A stretch of DNA of 24,330 nt from Chitinophagaceae bacterium (GTDB taxonomy: Bacteria > Bacteroidota > Bacteroidia > Chitinophagales > Chitinophagaceae). A model generated the notes under the pieces. The model did no database searches. It saw nothing but the letters and a program-made list of their open reading frames with translations, and was not told the origin of the DNA. Both the position numbers and the translations under genes were made by a program. The DNA lies in assembly GCA_003456175.1 (NCBI GenBank), contig DMPB01000165.1, positions 37,550 through 61,879 of the forward strand, written 5' to 3'. Of this stretch, positions 17,351-24,330 are shown piece by piece; positions within the stretch are counted from its first letter, which is position 1, and each line of letters opens with the position of its first letter.

Positions 17351-17381
17351 CAAAAGTATTACCCTACAGTAATGTAGACAA
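17351..17381 (-). promoter_or_regulatory. Promoter of the candidate small RNA
   Basis: Minus strand: TTG at 17381-17379 and TACTTTTG at 17358-17351, separated by 20 bp. Both boxes and the spacing match the Bacteroidota -33/-7 consensus. Confidence 0.6.
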
Positions 17382-17387
17382 TTCAAT

Positions 17388-17395
17388 TATTTTTG
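17388..17395 (+). promoter_or_regulatory. Candidate -7 element for the alpha-solenoid gene
   Basis: TATTTTTG, an exact TAnnTTTG match, 73 bp before the start of the 516-aa gene and back to back with the small RNA promoter. No TTG at -33. Confidence 0.4.
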
Positions 17396-17468
17396 TTTTT
17401 CAGTACGGCAAACCCGTTACTAAAAACTTAAAACCCTTGCCAACATTGGCTTTGAAGCTAAAAAATCT

Positions 17469-19019
17469 ATGATGTCCAACCGTTCTGCCGATATTGTTTT
17501 TCACCTCATAAAATCTTTAGAAAAGGCAGAAAAGCGGCATTTCAAGCTCTACATCACTCGTAATTCGGCAAAGCAAGACCTAAAAATTATTCAGCTTTTC
17601 GATGCCATGGATAAGCTTGAAGAATACGATGAAAAATGGCTACTCAAAAAAATGGGCGCCATTACCAAACCTCAGCTAGCTAATATGAAAACACACTTGT
17701 ATAAACAGGTGTTGGCTAGCCTTCGCTTATTAAAAACAGCAGAAAGCACCGATTTGCAGTTAAGCGAACAGCTCGATTATGCCAGAATTTTATACCATAA
17801 AGGCTTAAAACTACAAGCACTTAAAATACTTGAGAAAGCCAAAGAATTAGCAAAAGCCAACAGTAAGTTTAACTACTTAGCACAAGTAATTAGCTTAGAG
17901 AAAAAAATTGAAAACTTACATATCACACGTACTTCGCAAGAAAAGATTGAACAAATAACCCAAGAGTCGCTCAACATTAGCGAGCACATTCAAAGCGTAA
18001 GTAAGCTAAGCAACTTGGCACTACTGCTATACCGTTGGTACACGCAGCATGGCCATGCACGTAACCCAGAAGATGAAATTGATGTAAAAGCGTTTTTTAA
18101 ACAACACCTTCCGAAGCAGGTAGAAAAAATTACCGACTTCTACGAGCTTTTATACTTGTATCAGGCGCATTGCTGGTATGCATTTATCAGGCAAGATTTT
18201 TTAATGTATTATCGTTACAGTCAAAAATGGATTGATTTATACATTAAGCAACCAGAAATGATAATGGTTGAAACAGGCCACTACATTAAAGGCATGCACA
18301 ACCTATTAAATGCTCACTTTGACTTACGCAATTTCAAAGCATTTGAACAAACGCTAGCACAATTTGAAGCGTTTGAAAAAACCGAAGTTGCACAATTGCA
18401 CGATAATTTTCGTACACACACTTCTATATACATCAATAGTGCCAAAATTAACCGTCATTTAATGATGGGAACTTTTGAAGCGGCACTGCCTTTGGTGCCA
18501 GCTATTGAAACCAAGCTCGCTGCCTACGAGTTGTATGTAGATAGGCATCGTATTCTTATTTTCAACTACAAATTTGCCCTCTTATATTTTGGTGCCGGCA
18601 AGTTTGATACCTGTATTGATTACTTGCATCGTATTATTCACGGGCCGGTTGATTTGCGTAACGATTTGCAGAGTTATAGCCGATTGCTACACCTCATGGC
18701 ACACTACGAATTGGGCAACTACGATTTAATGGACTCACTTACCAAATCGGTGTACCGCTTCATGGCAAAAATGGAAAGCTTCACCGTGGTAGAAGAACAA
18801 ATTTTTAAGTTCTTGCGGCAGTCTTTCAATTTAAGTCCACGCCAAATGAAGCCCGAGCTCGAAAAACTCCTACAAAATGTTAAGCACCTCGAAAACAACC
18901 GCTATCAAACCCGCACACTAGCTTACTTAGATGTAATCAGTTGGCTTGAAAGTAAAGTGCAAGGCACCACCATGAGTCAGGTAATACAACAGAAATACCA
19001 AACAAGTAAGCACCGTTAA
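17469..19019 (+). CDS. Alpha-helical repeat (TPR-like) protein of unknown function
   Basis: 516 aa, no signal peptide or membrane helix, so probably cytosolic. The sequence is almost wholly alpha-helical with tyrosine/leucine-rich helix pairs (YARILYHKGLKLQALKILEKAKELAKA near 104-130; FALLYFGAGKFDTCIDYLHRIIHG near 367-390), as in TPR-type solenoids. The conserved-looking N-terminus (SADIVFHLIKSLEKAEKRHFKLY) lacks a catalytic motif. I do not recognise a named family. The start is the first of two adjacent ATGs. Upstream is the promoter shared back to back with the small RNA; downstream is the outer-membrane barrel gene after 143 bp. A 14-bp motif copy begins 4 nt after the stop. Confidence 0.8.
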   Translation: MMSNRSADIVFHLIKSLEKAEKRHFKLYITRNSAKQDLKIIQLFDAMDKLEEYDEKWLLKKMGAITKPQLANMKTHLYKQVLASLRLLKTAESTDLQLSEQLDYARILYHKGLKLQALKILEKAKELAKANSKFNYLAQVISLEKKIENLHITRTSQEKIEQITQESLNISEHIQSVSKLSNLALLLYRWYTQHGHARNPEDEIDVKAFFKQHLPKQVEKITDFYELLYLYQAHCWYAFIRQDFLMYYRYSQKWIDLYIKQPEMIMVETGHYIKGMHNLLNAHFDLRNFKAFEQTLAQFEAFEKTEVAQLHDNFRTHTSIYINSAKINRHLMMGTFEAALPLVPAIETKLAAYELYVDRHRILIFNYKFALLYFGAGKFDTCIDYLHRIIHGPVDLRNDLQSYSRLLHLMAHYELGNYDLMDSLTKSVYRFMAKMESFTVVEEQIFKFLRQSFNLSPRQMKPELEKLLQNVKHLENNRYQTRTLAYLDVISWLESKVQGTTMSQVIQQKYQTSKHR

Positions 19020-19022
19020 TAC

Positions 19023-19036
19023 ATTTACCGCAAGGT
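19023..19036 (+). repeat. 14-bp motif, copy 14
   Basis: Exact; 4 nt after the stop of the alpha-solenoid gene. Confidence 0.85.
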
Positions 19037-19162
19037 TATTCACCGTATAAATCTCTGCGTTCGTATAGAATTGGGCTAAAAAAGGATAAACGGTACGTTG
19101 TGCATTAAACCTTTTTGCAACTTGCAGGTTCTACGAAGAGTTTCTTAATTTATTTTTTTGCT

Positions 19163-22018
19163 ATGAGAAAACTTTACCTCTTATTGGTGAGTACGTTGCT
19201 AACCTCGGCGCTATGGGCTCAATCTGGCACTGTTGAAGGTGCTTTAAAAGATACCGTTAACAAACAAAATTTAAAAGCAGCTACGGTTAGTGTATTAGAG
19301 TCAAGCGATAGCAGCTTGGTAACTTTCGGACTTAGTACCGATGGTGGTAATTTTTTAATTAAGAATATACCTTACGGTAAATATCTGCTGCAGGTTAACT
19401 TTCAAAGCTTTGAAGCCAAGTTCGTTCCATTTATAATTGATGCCCAAAACCCACAAGCTAAATTGGGCAATGTATACTTACTACCACAGGCCAACATGTT
19501 AGATTCCGTAGTGGTATCACAAAGTCCCGTTCGAATTAAAGGCGATACGGTAGAGTACAATGCTGGTAGCTTTAAAACCAAACCCAACGCTGTAGTAGAA
19601 GATGTGTTGAAAAAATTACCCGGTGTACAAGTGAATAAAGACGGTACTATTACTGCACAAGGCGAAACTGTACAACGTGTTTTGGTAGATGGTAAGCGTT
19701 TCTTTGGCGACGACCCCAAACTAGCAACACGTAACTTACCTAGCGAGGTAATTGATAAAATTCAAGTGTTCGATGCCCAAAGCGATCAAAGTGCATTTAC
19801 AGGTTTTGATGACGGTACCCGTCAAAAAACCATCAACATCACTACCAAAAAAGACAAAAGGAAAGGCTTTTTTGGCAAAGGAATGGTAGGTGGCGGAACG
19901 CAAGACCGTTTTGAAAGCAGTTTAAGTTTCAACCGCTTTAATGGTAATCAACAACTTACATTCATTGGGCAAGCCAATAATGTGAACCGTCAAGGGTTTA
20001 GTTTGCAAGACATACTTGGCGTAATGAACAGCGGTGGTGGTGGTTTTGGAGGTGGTGCACGTGGCGGCGGCGGTGGTGGCCGTGGTGGCGGTGCACTCGT
20101 ACAAAACCTATTGAGTGGTACCAATAATAACGGTATCACTACCATTTATGCCGGCGGACTTAACTACCGCGATGTATGGAGCAAAAAAACCGAAGCTTAT
20201 GGTAGCTATTTTTATAACAATAGCCGTGTAGATAGAAATCAAACATCTTTTACAGAAAACCTAATTAAGGGCGATAGCAGCATTTTTCAAACCAGCTTAA
20301 CCGATAACGTTAATAAGAATCAAGTACACCGTTTCAACTTTAACATTGAAACCAACTTCGATTCTATGAACAGCCTCATTATTCGTCCGAATGTTACCTA
20401 TCAGAACAGTAGAACCGATAATGAAACCACCACCACAAGTATTCGTGGCCAAAGCAAGTTACTAAATAGCAGTACTGCTCGCAGTACTAGTAATAGCGAA
20501 GGCTACAATGCCAATGCCGATATTACATTTAGGCACCGTTTCAAAAAACGTGGCCGTACTTTTTCCGTTAATACACAGTTTGGTGGTAATCAAAACGATA
20601 GAACAGGCTACAACTTCAGCATAGTTACTACGAACCCGCCATTGGGTGGCAGCAGAATAGATACTATTAATCAGCAAAACATTAACAACACCCTTGGGCG
20701 CAACTTTAGTAGTAATTTGAGCTATACTGAGCCTATTGCCAAAGGCATTTTAGCAGAAATTAGTTACAACTATGGGTACACATTCAACAACAACGATCGC
20801 AAAACATTTGATTTCGGAAAAACCAGCGGCCAGTTCGATGTTGTAAATACCAACCTCACCAACAACTTCGAAAATACCAATATTAGCCACCGTGGTAGCC
20901 TTGGCTTACGTATGCAAAAACAAAAGTATAATGGTGGTATTAGCTTAGGCGTACAATCGGCAACACTTGAAAGTTACAACGTAACCAAAGACAGTACCCT
21001 TAGCCAAAAGTTCATTAACCTATTCCCTTCGGCCAACTTCACGTATAATTTTTCGCGTAGCAAAAACCTTCGCTTCAATTACCGTGGCCGAACCAACCAA
21101 CCTAGTGTAACACAGTTACAACCCGTGGTAGATAATAGTAACCCACTATACATTCAAGAAGGTAACCCTGGCTTAGCACAAGAATTCAACAACAGCTTCA
21201 ACCTCAACTATAGCCAGTTTGATGTTGTAACCTTCCGTAACTTTTTTGTAGCACTTAATGGTAGCGTAACAGCCGATAAAATTGTAAACAGTACCATATA
21301 CACACCCGCTGGCGGACAAATTGTACGACCCATTAACATGAGTGGTGTATTTAATGTAGCAGGTTTTGTGAATTTCGGCTTCCCCGTTAAAAAGCTGAAA
21401 GGCAACATCAATTTCGGTACCAATATTACCCATGCACAAGATGTTAGTATGGTTAATAACATAAAAAATTATACCCGCAATACCAATACAAGCCTTACGG
21501 TAAATTTCAATACAACCAAGTTTGAAAACCTCGATATCAACATATCTAGCACCACTAATTACAACTTTGTTCGTTACACCTTACAACCCGAACAAAACGC
21601 CAACTTCTTCACCCAAATTTTTGGTTTAGATCTTACCCATACTTCTAAAAAAGGTTTGATTTTAGGCAGCGAGTTCGATTATACTTACAATGGTGGCCGT
21701 ACCGATGGTTTCAACCAAAGTATTCCTCTCTTAAACCTCAGCATTGGTACACAAATCTTTAAAAACAAAAGCGGCGAACTAAAACTCACCGTGTACGATG
21801 TGCTTAACCAAAACCAAAGCATAGTACGAACTGTAACAGATAATACCGTACGCGATGTAAGAACCAATATTCTTACACGCTACGCCAGCCTAACATTCAC
21901 CTATAACCTCCGAAAATTTGCTGGTGCCAATATGCCAATGCCATCGTTTATGAACAATATGTTCCGCAGATCGCAGCGTACCGGTGGTGGTATTATGATG
22001 GGTGGTCCGGGCATGTAA
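19163..22018 (+). CDS. Outer-membrane beta-barrel protein with carboxypeptidase-regulatory-like domain (TonB-receptor-like)
   Basis: 951 aa from the ATG at 19163; the frame is open further to a TTG at 19115, but this ATG opens a clean signal peptide (MRKLYLLLVSTLLTSALWAQ). Next come a CarboxypepD_reg-like beta domain (about 20-105), then a plug-like region with DSVVVSQSPVRIKGDTVEY and GVQVNKDGTITAQGETVQRVLVDGKRFFGDD. A long Asn/aromatic-rich barrel of the OMP_b-brl type (about 225-920) follows. A glycine-run linker at about 290-311 and a Met/Gly-rich tail (GGGIMMGGPGM) are low-complexity. Such proteins sit in the outer membrane and resemble SusC-type receptors, but no SusD partner is present, so a transported substrate cannot be named. 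Two 14-bp motif copies are internal and one follows the stop by 3 nt. Confidence 0.9.
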   Translation: MRKLYLLLVSTLLTSALWAQSGTVEGALKDTVNKQNLKAATVSVLESSDSSLVTFGLSTDGGNFLIKNIPYGKYLLQVNFQSFEAKFVPFIIDAQNPQAKLGNVYLLPQANMLDSVVVSQSPVRIKGDTVEYNAGSFKTKPNAVVEDVLKKLPGVQVNKDGTITAQGETVQRVLVDGKRFFGDDPKLATRNLPSEVIDKIQVFDAQSDQSAFTGFDDGTRQKTINITTKKDKRKGFFGKGMVGGGTQDRFESSLSFNRFNGNQQLTFIGQANNVNRQGFSLQDILGVMNSGGGGFGGGARGGGGGGRGGGALVQNLLSGTNNNGITTIYAGGLNYRDVWSKKTEAYGSYFYNNSRVDRNQTSFTENLIKGDSSIFQTSLTDNVNKNQVHRFNFNIETNFDSMNSLIIRPNVTYQNSRTDNETTTTSIRGQSKLLNSSTARSTSNSEGYNANADITFRHRFKKRGRTFSVNTQFGGNQNDRTGYNFSIVTTNPPLGGSRIDTINQQNINNTLGRNFSSNLSYTEPIAKGILAEISYNYGYTFNNNDRKTFDFGKTSGQFDVVNTNLTNNFENTNISHRGSLGLRMQKQKYNGGISLGVQSATLESYNVTKDSTLSQKFINLFPSANFTYNFSRSKNLRFNYRGRTNQPSVTQLQPVVDNSNPLYIQEGNPGLAQEFNNSFNLNYSQFDVVTFRNFFVALNGSVTADKIVNSTIYTPAGGQIVRPINMSGVFNVAGFVNFGFPVKKLKGNINFGTNITHAQDVSMVNNIKNYTRNTNTSLTVNFNTTKFENLDINISSTTNYNFVRYTLQPEQNANFFTQIFGLDLTHTSKKGLILGSEFDYTYNGGRTDGFNQSIPLLNLSIGTQIFKNKSGELKLTVYDVLNQNQSIVRTVTDNTVRDVRTNILTRYASLTFTYNLRKFAGANMPMPSFMNNMFRRSQRTGGGIMMGGPGM
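19369..19382 (-). repeat. 14-bp motif, copy 15
   Basis: Exact; inside the barrel gene, read as IPYGKY. Confidence 0.85.
21492..21505 (-). repeat. 14-bp motif, copy 16
   Basis: One end mismatch; inside the barrel gene, read as LTVNF. Confidence 0.8.
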
Positions 22019-22021
22019 TCC

Positions 22022-22035
22022 ATTTACCGCAAGGT
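22022..22035 (+). repeat. 14-bp motif, copy 17
   Basis: Exact; 3 nt after the stop of the barrel gene. Inverted partner at 22104. Confidence 0.85.
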
Positions 22036-22058
22036 TAACAACGTTAATTAACCATAAT

Positions 22059-22095
22059 AAAAAGCCAGCATTTGAATATTAATGCTGGCTTTTTT
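22059..22095. terminator. Terminator hairpin after the barrel gene
   Basis: Perfect 14-bp stem AAAAAGCCAGCATT / AATGCTGGCTTTTT with an 8-nt loop. T-runs on both strands allow it to end both converging transcripts. Motif copies at 22022 and 22104 flank it. Confidence 0.9.
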
Positions 22096-22103
22096 ATAAG
22101 TAT

Positions 22104-22117
22104 ACCTTACGGTAAAT
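22104..22117 (-). repeat. 14-bp motif, copy 18
   Basis: Exact; just beyond the stop of the MerC-like gene. Confidence 0.85.
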
Positions 22118-22125
22118 AAAATGAT

Positions 22126-22518
22126 TTAATGGTTACAATCGTCGCTATGGGCATGGTTGTGTACACGACAAAGTTTGTAATTAAGCCAGTGGCCAGCTAC
22201 AATAGCCAATACTGCAGGTAACAAAAACCATAAATGCAATTCGTGCCAAATTACTTTAGCCACCAAACAGGCAATACCCAGCGTAAATAAACCAATAGGC
22301 CACCAACTATGATGGTGCTTTTTATAGCCATGCTGCAAGCTGTACACACCCAGTGCAAAGGCTACAGCAATCATTACATATTCAAAGGTGGCATTATCGA
22401 GCAGTTCAACACCAAATAAAGGAATGCTACTTACCACTAATGGTAATAAGGCACAATGTATGGCACAAGCTACCGAAGCAGCAATACCCAACGCATCCCA
22501 ATTGAACTTAACTCCCAT
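22126..22518 (-). CDS. MerC-domain membrane protein
   Basis: 130 aa with four hydrophobic helices. The first helix carries C-A-I-H-C (residues 18-22) followed by ALLPL, the arrangement seen in the MerC family, where cysteines in helix 1 bind metal. The C-terminus is His/Cys-rich (CRVHNHAHSDDCNH), as is the loop KKHHHSWW, suggesting metal binding. MerC proteins were described as mercury importers, but chromosomal Bacteroidota members next to Fur-family genes more likely handle another metal; that is inference. The gene is divergent from sco-fur, and its predicted promoter (TTG at 22558-22560, TATATTTG at 22529-22536) overlaps a 21-bp dyad, so repression by the neighbouring regulator is likely. 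Confidence 0.85.
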   Translation of the reverse strand: MGVKFNWDALGIAASVACAIHCALLPLVVSSIPLFGVELLDNATFEYVMIAVAFALGVYSLQHGYKKHHHSWWPIGLFTLGIACLVAKVIWHELHLWFLLPAVLAIVAGHWLNYKLCRVHNHAHSDDCNH

Positions 22519-22528
22519 AATCGAACGG

Positions 22529-22560
22529 CAAATATACTAAGCATTTGGCTGGCTTTGCAA
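22529..22560 (-). promoter_or_regulatory. Promoter of the MerC-like gene
   Basis: Minus strand: TTG at 22560-22558 and TATATTTG at 22536-22529, 21 bp apart, matching the Bacteroidota consensus. The transcript would start a few bases before the ATG. The TTG lies inside the adjacent dyad. Confidence 0.6.
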
Positions 22561-22573
22561 CCAAGTTGCAAAG
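22553..22573. promoter_or_regulatory. 21-bp operator-like dyad
   Basis: Perfect 9-bp arms CTTTGCAAC and GTTGCAAAG separated by CAA. The size fits sites of Fur/Zur-type dimers. It covers the -33 box of the MerC-like promoter and lies 75 bp upstream of sco. Confidence 0.6.
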
Positions 22574-22621
22574 GTTTTGTTGATTTTAGCAAATCAGTAC
22601 GAAGCAGCTACTAGCATCACG

Positions 22622-22629
22622 TAATTTTG
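22622..22629 (+). promoter_or_regulatory. Candidate -7 element for the sco-fur operon
   Basis: TAATTTTG, an exact TAnnTTTG match, 19 bp before the sco ATG. No matching TTG at -33, which could mean a weak or activated promoter. Confidence 0.4.
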
Positions 22630-22648
22630 CAGCATCAAACTACGCAGT

Positions 22649-23311
22649 ATGTTTAAGAACAAGTGGGTTTTGTATCTAGGCTTTTTTGGCTTATTGGTAT
22701 TGGGTTTTTGGCTATTTGTGTTTAAGGGTACCGATAAATGGAAAAAGAAAAGTCCTATTTTAACCTATGTACAGCCATTTGCCTTTAAAAATCAAGATGG
22801 TATTCGTTTTACCAATCAAGATATGTTGGGTAAGGTTAATGTAGTAGAGTTTTTCTTCACTACATGCAAGGGTATTTGTCCGAACATGAACAGTAACATG
22901 CGTAAGGTGTACGATCGCTTTAAAACCTATCCCGATTTTCAAATTGTAGCCCACACTTGCGACCCCGACCGCGATAGTGTGCCCGTTTTAAAAAAATACG
23001 CCGATAGTCTTGGTATTGATACCCACAAATGGGTGTTTTTAACAGGCCGAAAAGATAGCCTCTATAAACAAGCCCGTGTAAGCTACTTACTAGACGACCC
23101 CAAGAATGAGCTGAAAGATGTTGCCAGCGATTTTATTCATACCCAATTTTTCGCCGTGGTTGATAAAAACGGGCGTGTACGTGGTCAAATATTCGACGGA
23201 CTTAAAACTGCCGATTTACAAAAATTAGAGAACTTAGTACAACGTTTGTTAGATGAACCAGCCGAACAAACCAACTTTGTAAATGGTATCTTTAACAACA
23301 ACCCGCAATAA
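22649..23311 (+). CDS. SCO1/SenC-family copper chaperone
   Basis: 220 aa. One N-terminal membrane anchor (residues 6-26) is followed by a thioredoxin-fold domain outside the inner membrane. The copper ligands are visible: Cys73 and Cys77 in TTCKGIC, with His164 in DFIHTQF. Family members deliver copper to the CuA site of cytochrome c oxidase or keep its cysteines reduced. The Fur-family gene starts 3 nt after its stop, so they form one operon; the divergent MerC-like gene completes a small metal-related group. No oxidase genes are in the window. Confidence 0.93.
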   Translation: MFKNKWVLYLGFFGLLVLGFWLFVFKGTDKWKKKSPILTYVQPFAFKNQDGIRFTNQDMLGKVNVVEFFFTTCKGICPNMNSNMRKVYDRFKTYPDFQIVAHTCDPDRDSVPVLKKYADSLGIDTHKWVFLTGRKDSLYKQARVSYLLDDPKNELKDVASDFIHTQFFAVVDKNGRVRGQIFDGLKTADLQKLENLVQRLLDEPAEQTNFVNGIFNNNPQ

Positions 23312-23314
23312 GGT

Positions 23315-23734
23315 ATGCAAGAGAAAGTAGCCCAACTGCTCAAAAAAAATCAAATGAGTGTTACTGCAAGTCGTACCAAAATATTGGAGCTATTCTTGGC
23401 ATCGCAGGGAGCGTTGGCACATGCCGATATTGAACGATTAACCAACGGATTTGATCGGGTAACCATTTATAGAACGCTGCAAACTTTTGTAGATAAGGGT
23501 TTGGTACATACGATACCCACCGCCGACAACAGCGTACGCTATGCTTTGTGCAAAGATGAATGCTCGCAAGGCCACCATCACGATGATCATGTACATTTCA
23601 TGTGCGACGACTGTGGCAATACCTATTGTTTAGATCATATACATGTGCCGGCAGTGCATTTGCCGCAAGGTTTTGTGGTAAAACAAACCGATGTTGTAGT
23701 TAGCGGTATTTGTAGTAATTGTACCTTACGGTAA
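23315..23734 (+). CDS. Fur-family metal-responsive regulator (possibly Zur-like)
   Basis: 139 aa. The N-terminal winged helix (about 1-80) includes TASRTKILELFLASQGALAHADIERL and the recognition helix DRVTIYRTLQTFVDKGLV. The C-terminal domain has His-rich HHHDDHVHF and two cysteine pairs (CDDC near 97-100 and CSNC near 133-136), the structural zinc site of the family. Fur, Zur and PerR cannot be separated safely from motifs; the neighbours (MerC-like and SCO proteins) and the non-Fur-like dyad at 22553 favour a metal other than iron. It is co-transcribed with sco. Its last codons (T-L-R-stop) are made by a 14-bp motif copy that contains the stop codon; another copy encodes HLPQG nearby. Confidence 0.92.
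   Translation: MQEKVAQLLKKNQMSVTASRTKILELFLASQGALAHADIERLTNGFDRVTIYRTLQTFVDKGLVHTIPTADNSVRYALCKDECSQGHHHDDHVHFMCDDCGNTYCLDHIHVPAVHLPQGFVVKQTDVVVSGICSNCTLR
23658..23671 (+). repeat. 14-bp motif, copy 19
   Basis: Exact; inside the Fur-family gene (HLPQG). Confidence 0.85.
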
Positions 23735-23736
23735 AT
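23723..23736 (-). repeat. 14-bp motif, copy 20
   Basis: Exact; contains the stop codon of the Fur-family gene. Partner at 23817. Confidence 0.85.
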
Positions 23737-23770
23737 GAAACCACGCAACAAGAACGTATCAACAATTATA

Positions 23771-23809
23771 TCAGAGATAAGGGGCGCCGTTGGCGCCCCT
23801 TATCTCTGA
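23771..23809. terminator. Long hairpin between convergent fur and enoyl-CoA hydratase genes
   Basis: Perfect 18-bp stem with core AAGGGGCGCC / GGCGCCCCTT and loop GTT. No T-run on either side, so termination strength is uncertain. Motif copies at 23723 and 23817 flank it. Confidence 0.75.
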
Positions 23810-23816
23810 GTGCAAC

Positions 23817-23830
23817 ATTTACCGTAAGGT
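23817..23830 (+). repeat. 14-bp motif, copy 21
   Basis: Exact; 13 nt beyond the stop of the enoyl-CoA hydratase gene. Confidence 0.85.
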
Positions 23831-23843
23831 AATAGTATTGTAT

Positions 23844-24329
23844 TTAATTGTTTTGTACTGCTTTTTGCATTTTACTTTTAAAACGTTCAATAGCTTTTTT
23901 ACTGTGTTCGCTTAAAATAAGCTTGCCGCTAATGGCTGCCCTTTCGAACAGTAGCGTTTCCCAATGGTCGGTACCTTGCCATAACGCCTTCTTTAATTCG
24001 GCCATGGCTTTCGGGCTACTCATTGCTAGTGTGGTAGATAGGCGAGCAATGCTATCTTCCATACTTTCTAGGCTTGGGTGTAACTCGGCATATAAACCTT
24101 TGCGGCGAGCCCAATCGGCATTACGCCACATAGCAGCATCGATAGCTAATTGACTAAAAGCACTCGTACCTAACTTACGTTCTACAGCGGGGCCAACTAC
24201 AAACGGGCCAATGCCTACCGCTAGTTCGCTTAGTTTAACTTCGGCACCTTCTACAGCAATGGCATAATCGGCGGCTGCAGCAAGGCCAACGCCACCACCC
24301 ACACACTTACCATGAACACGGGCTATAAT
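23844..24329 (-). CDS. Enoyl-CoA hydratase/isomerase family protein (5' end outside window)
   Basis: The frame is open to the window edge, and reading back from there gives IIARVHGKCVGGGVGLAAAADYAIA. This is the crotonase-fold segment whose G-G-G backbone forms the oxyanion hole for the CoA thioester. The GTG at 24302 is therefore not the start; the N-terminal third lies beyond the window. A Glu in ELAVGIGP corresponds to the second catalytic region of hydratases, though the usual E/G pattern is only partly visible. The C-terminal helical part ends in KKAIERFKSKMQKAVQNN. The enzyme hydrates or isomerises an enoyl-CoA; the exact pathway is unclear. A 14-bp motif copy lies 14 nt after its stop. 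Confidence 0.88.
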   Translation of the reverse strand: MIARVHGKCVGGGVGLAAAADYAIAVEGAEVKLSELAVGIGPFVVGPAVERKLGTSAFSQLAIDAAMWRNADWARRKGLYAELHPSLESMEDSIARLSTTLAMSSPKAMAELKKALWQGTDHWETLLFERAAISGKLILSEHSKKAIERFKSKMQKAVQNN

Positions 24330-24330
24330 A

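Noticed and set aside
17290..17472. 60-codon plus-strand frame before the 516-aa gene
   Set aside because: It covers the back-to-back promoter elements and part of the candidate small RNA, has no recognisable family, and overlaps the next start; probably chance.
19115..19162. 16-codon TTG extension of the barrel protein
   Set aside because: It would precede a clean signal peptide that begins at the ATG at 19163.
22126..23734. Mercury-resistance operon
   Set aside because: Only a MerC-like protein is present; there is no merA, merP, merT or merR, and the neighbours point to general metal homeostasis.

Overview
The window looks like chromosomal DNA of a Bacteroidota bacterium, probably of the Chitinophagaceae type. 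The evidence is AT-rich DNA, promoter elements of the TAnnTTTG class rather than TATAAT, few Shine-Dalgarno sites, and typical Bacteroidota protein types: a CarboxypepD_reg-like/outer-membrane beta-barrel protein, a TPR-histidine kinase, a 597-aa VLCAD-like acyl-CoA dehydrogenase and a long RecQ. The phylum is well supported; the family is inference. Nearly all genes are ordinary core genes, and I see no phage, IS element, CRISPR array, tRNA or rRNA.

Layout. 1-3.4 kb: an OppC/DppC-like permease, then on the same strand a glycosyltransferase and an alpha/beta hydrolase that look like one operon; two very small ORFs lie between on the other strand. 3.4-5.7 kb: a MarR regulator followed by an acyl-CoA dehydrogenase. 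5.8-8.1 kb: a palindromic repeat element, then a lipoprotein-anchored TPR-histidine kinase. 8.1-11.5 kb (minus strand): Nfu-type Fe-S scaffold, fatty-acid-hydroxylase-type membrane protein, dnaN and a single-domain response regulator. 11.5-14.5 kb: recX, a KdnB-like Kdo 8-oxidase, and convergent kdsD, both linked to Kdo metabolism. 14.7-17.1 kb: recQ. 17.15-17.35 kb: a probable unannotated small RNA on the minus strand. 17.5-22.0 kb: an alpha-solenoid protein of unknown function and a large outer-membrane barrel protein. 22.1-23.7 kb: a probable metal module, with a MerC-like membrane protein divergent from sco and a Fur-family regulator, sharing a 21-bp dyad over the merC-like promoter. The window ends in a truncated enoyl-CoA hydratase.

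Main discovery candidate. A 14-bp motif, ATTTRCCGYAAGGT, occurs 21 times on both strands (15 exact, 6 with one or two mismatches), about once per 1.16 kb. It lies in coding DNA in several reading frames and is concentrated at gene 3' ends, often 1-4 nt after the stop codon. Five inverted pairs have outer spans of only 87-110 bp, and four of these bracket a strong hairpin/terminator between convergent transcripts. The density, the frame independence and the location at terminators resemble DNA uptake sequences of Neisseria and Pasteurellaceae, which I do not know to be described for this lineage. Other roles (nucleoid-protein site, 3'-end RNA element, REP-like repeat) are open.
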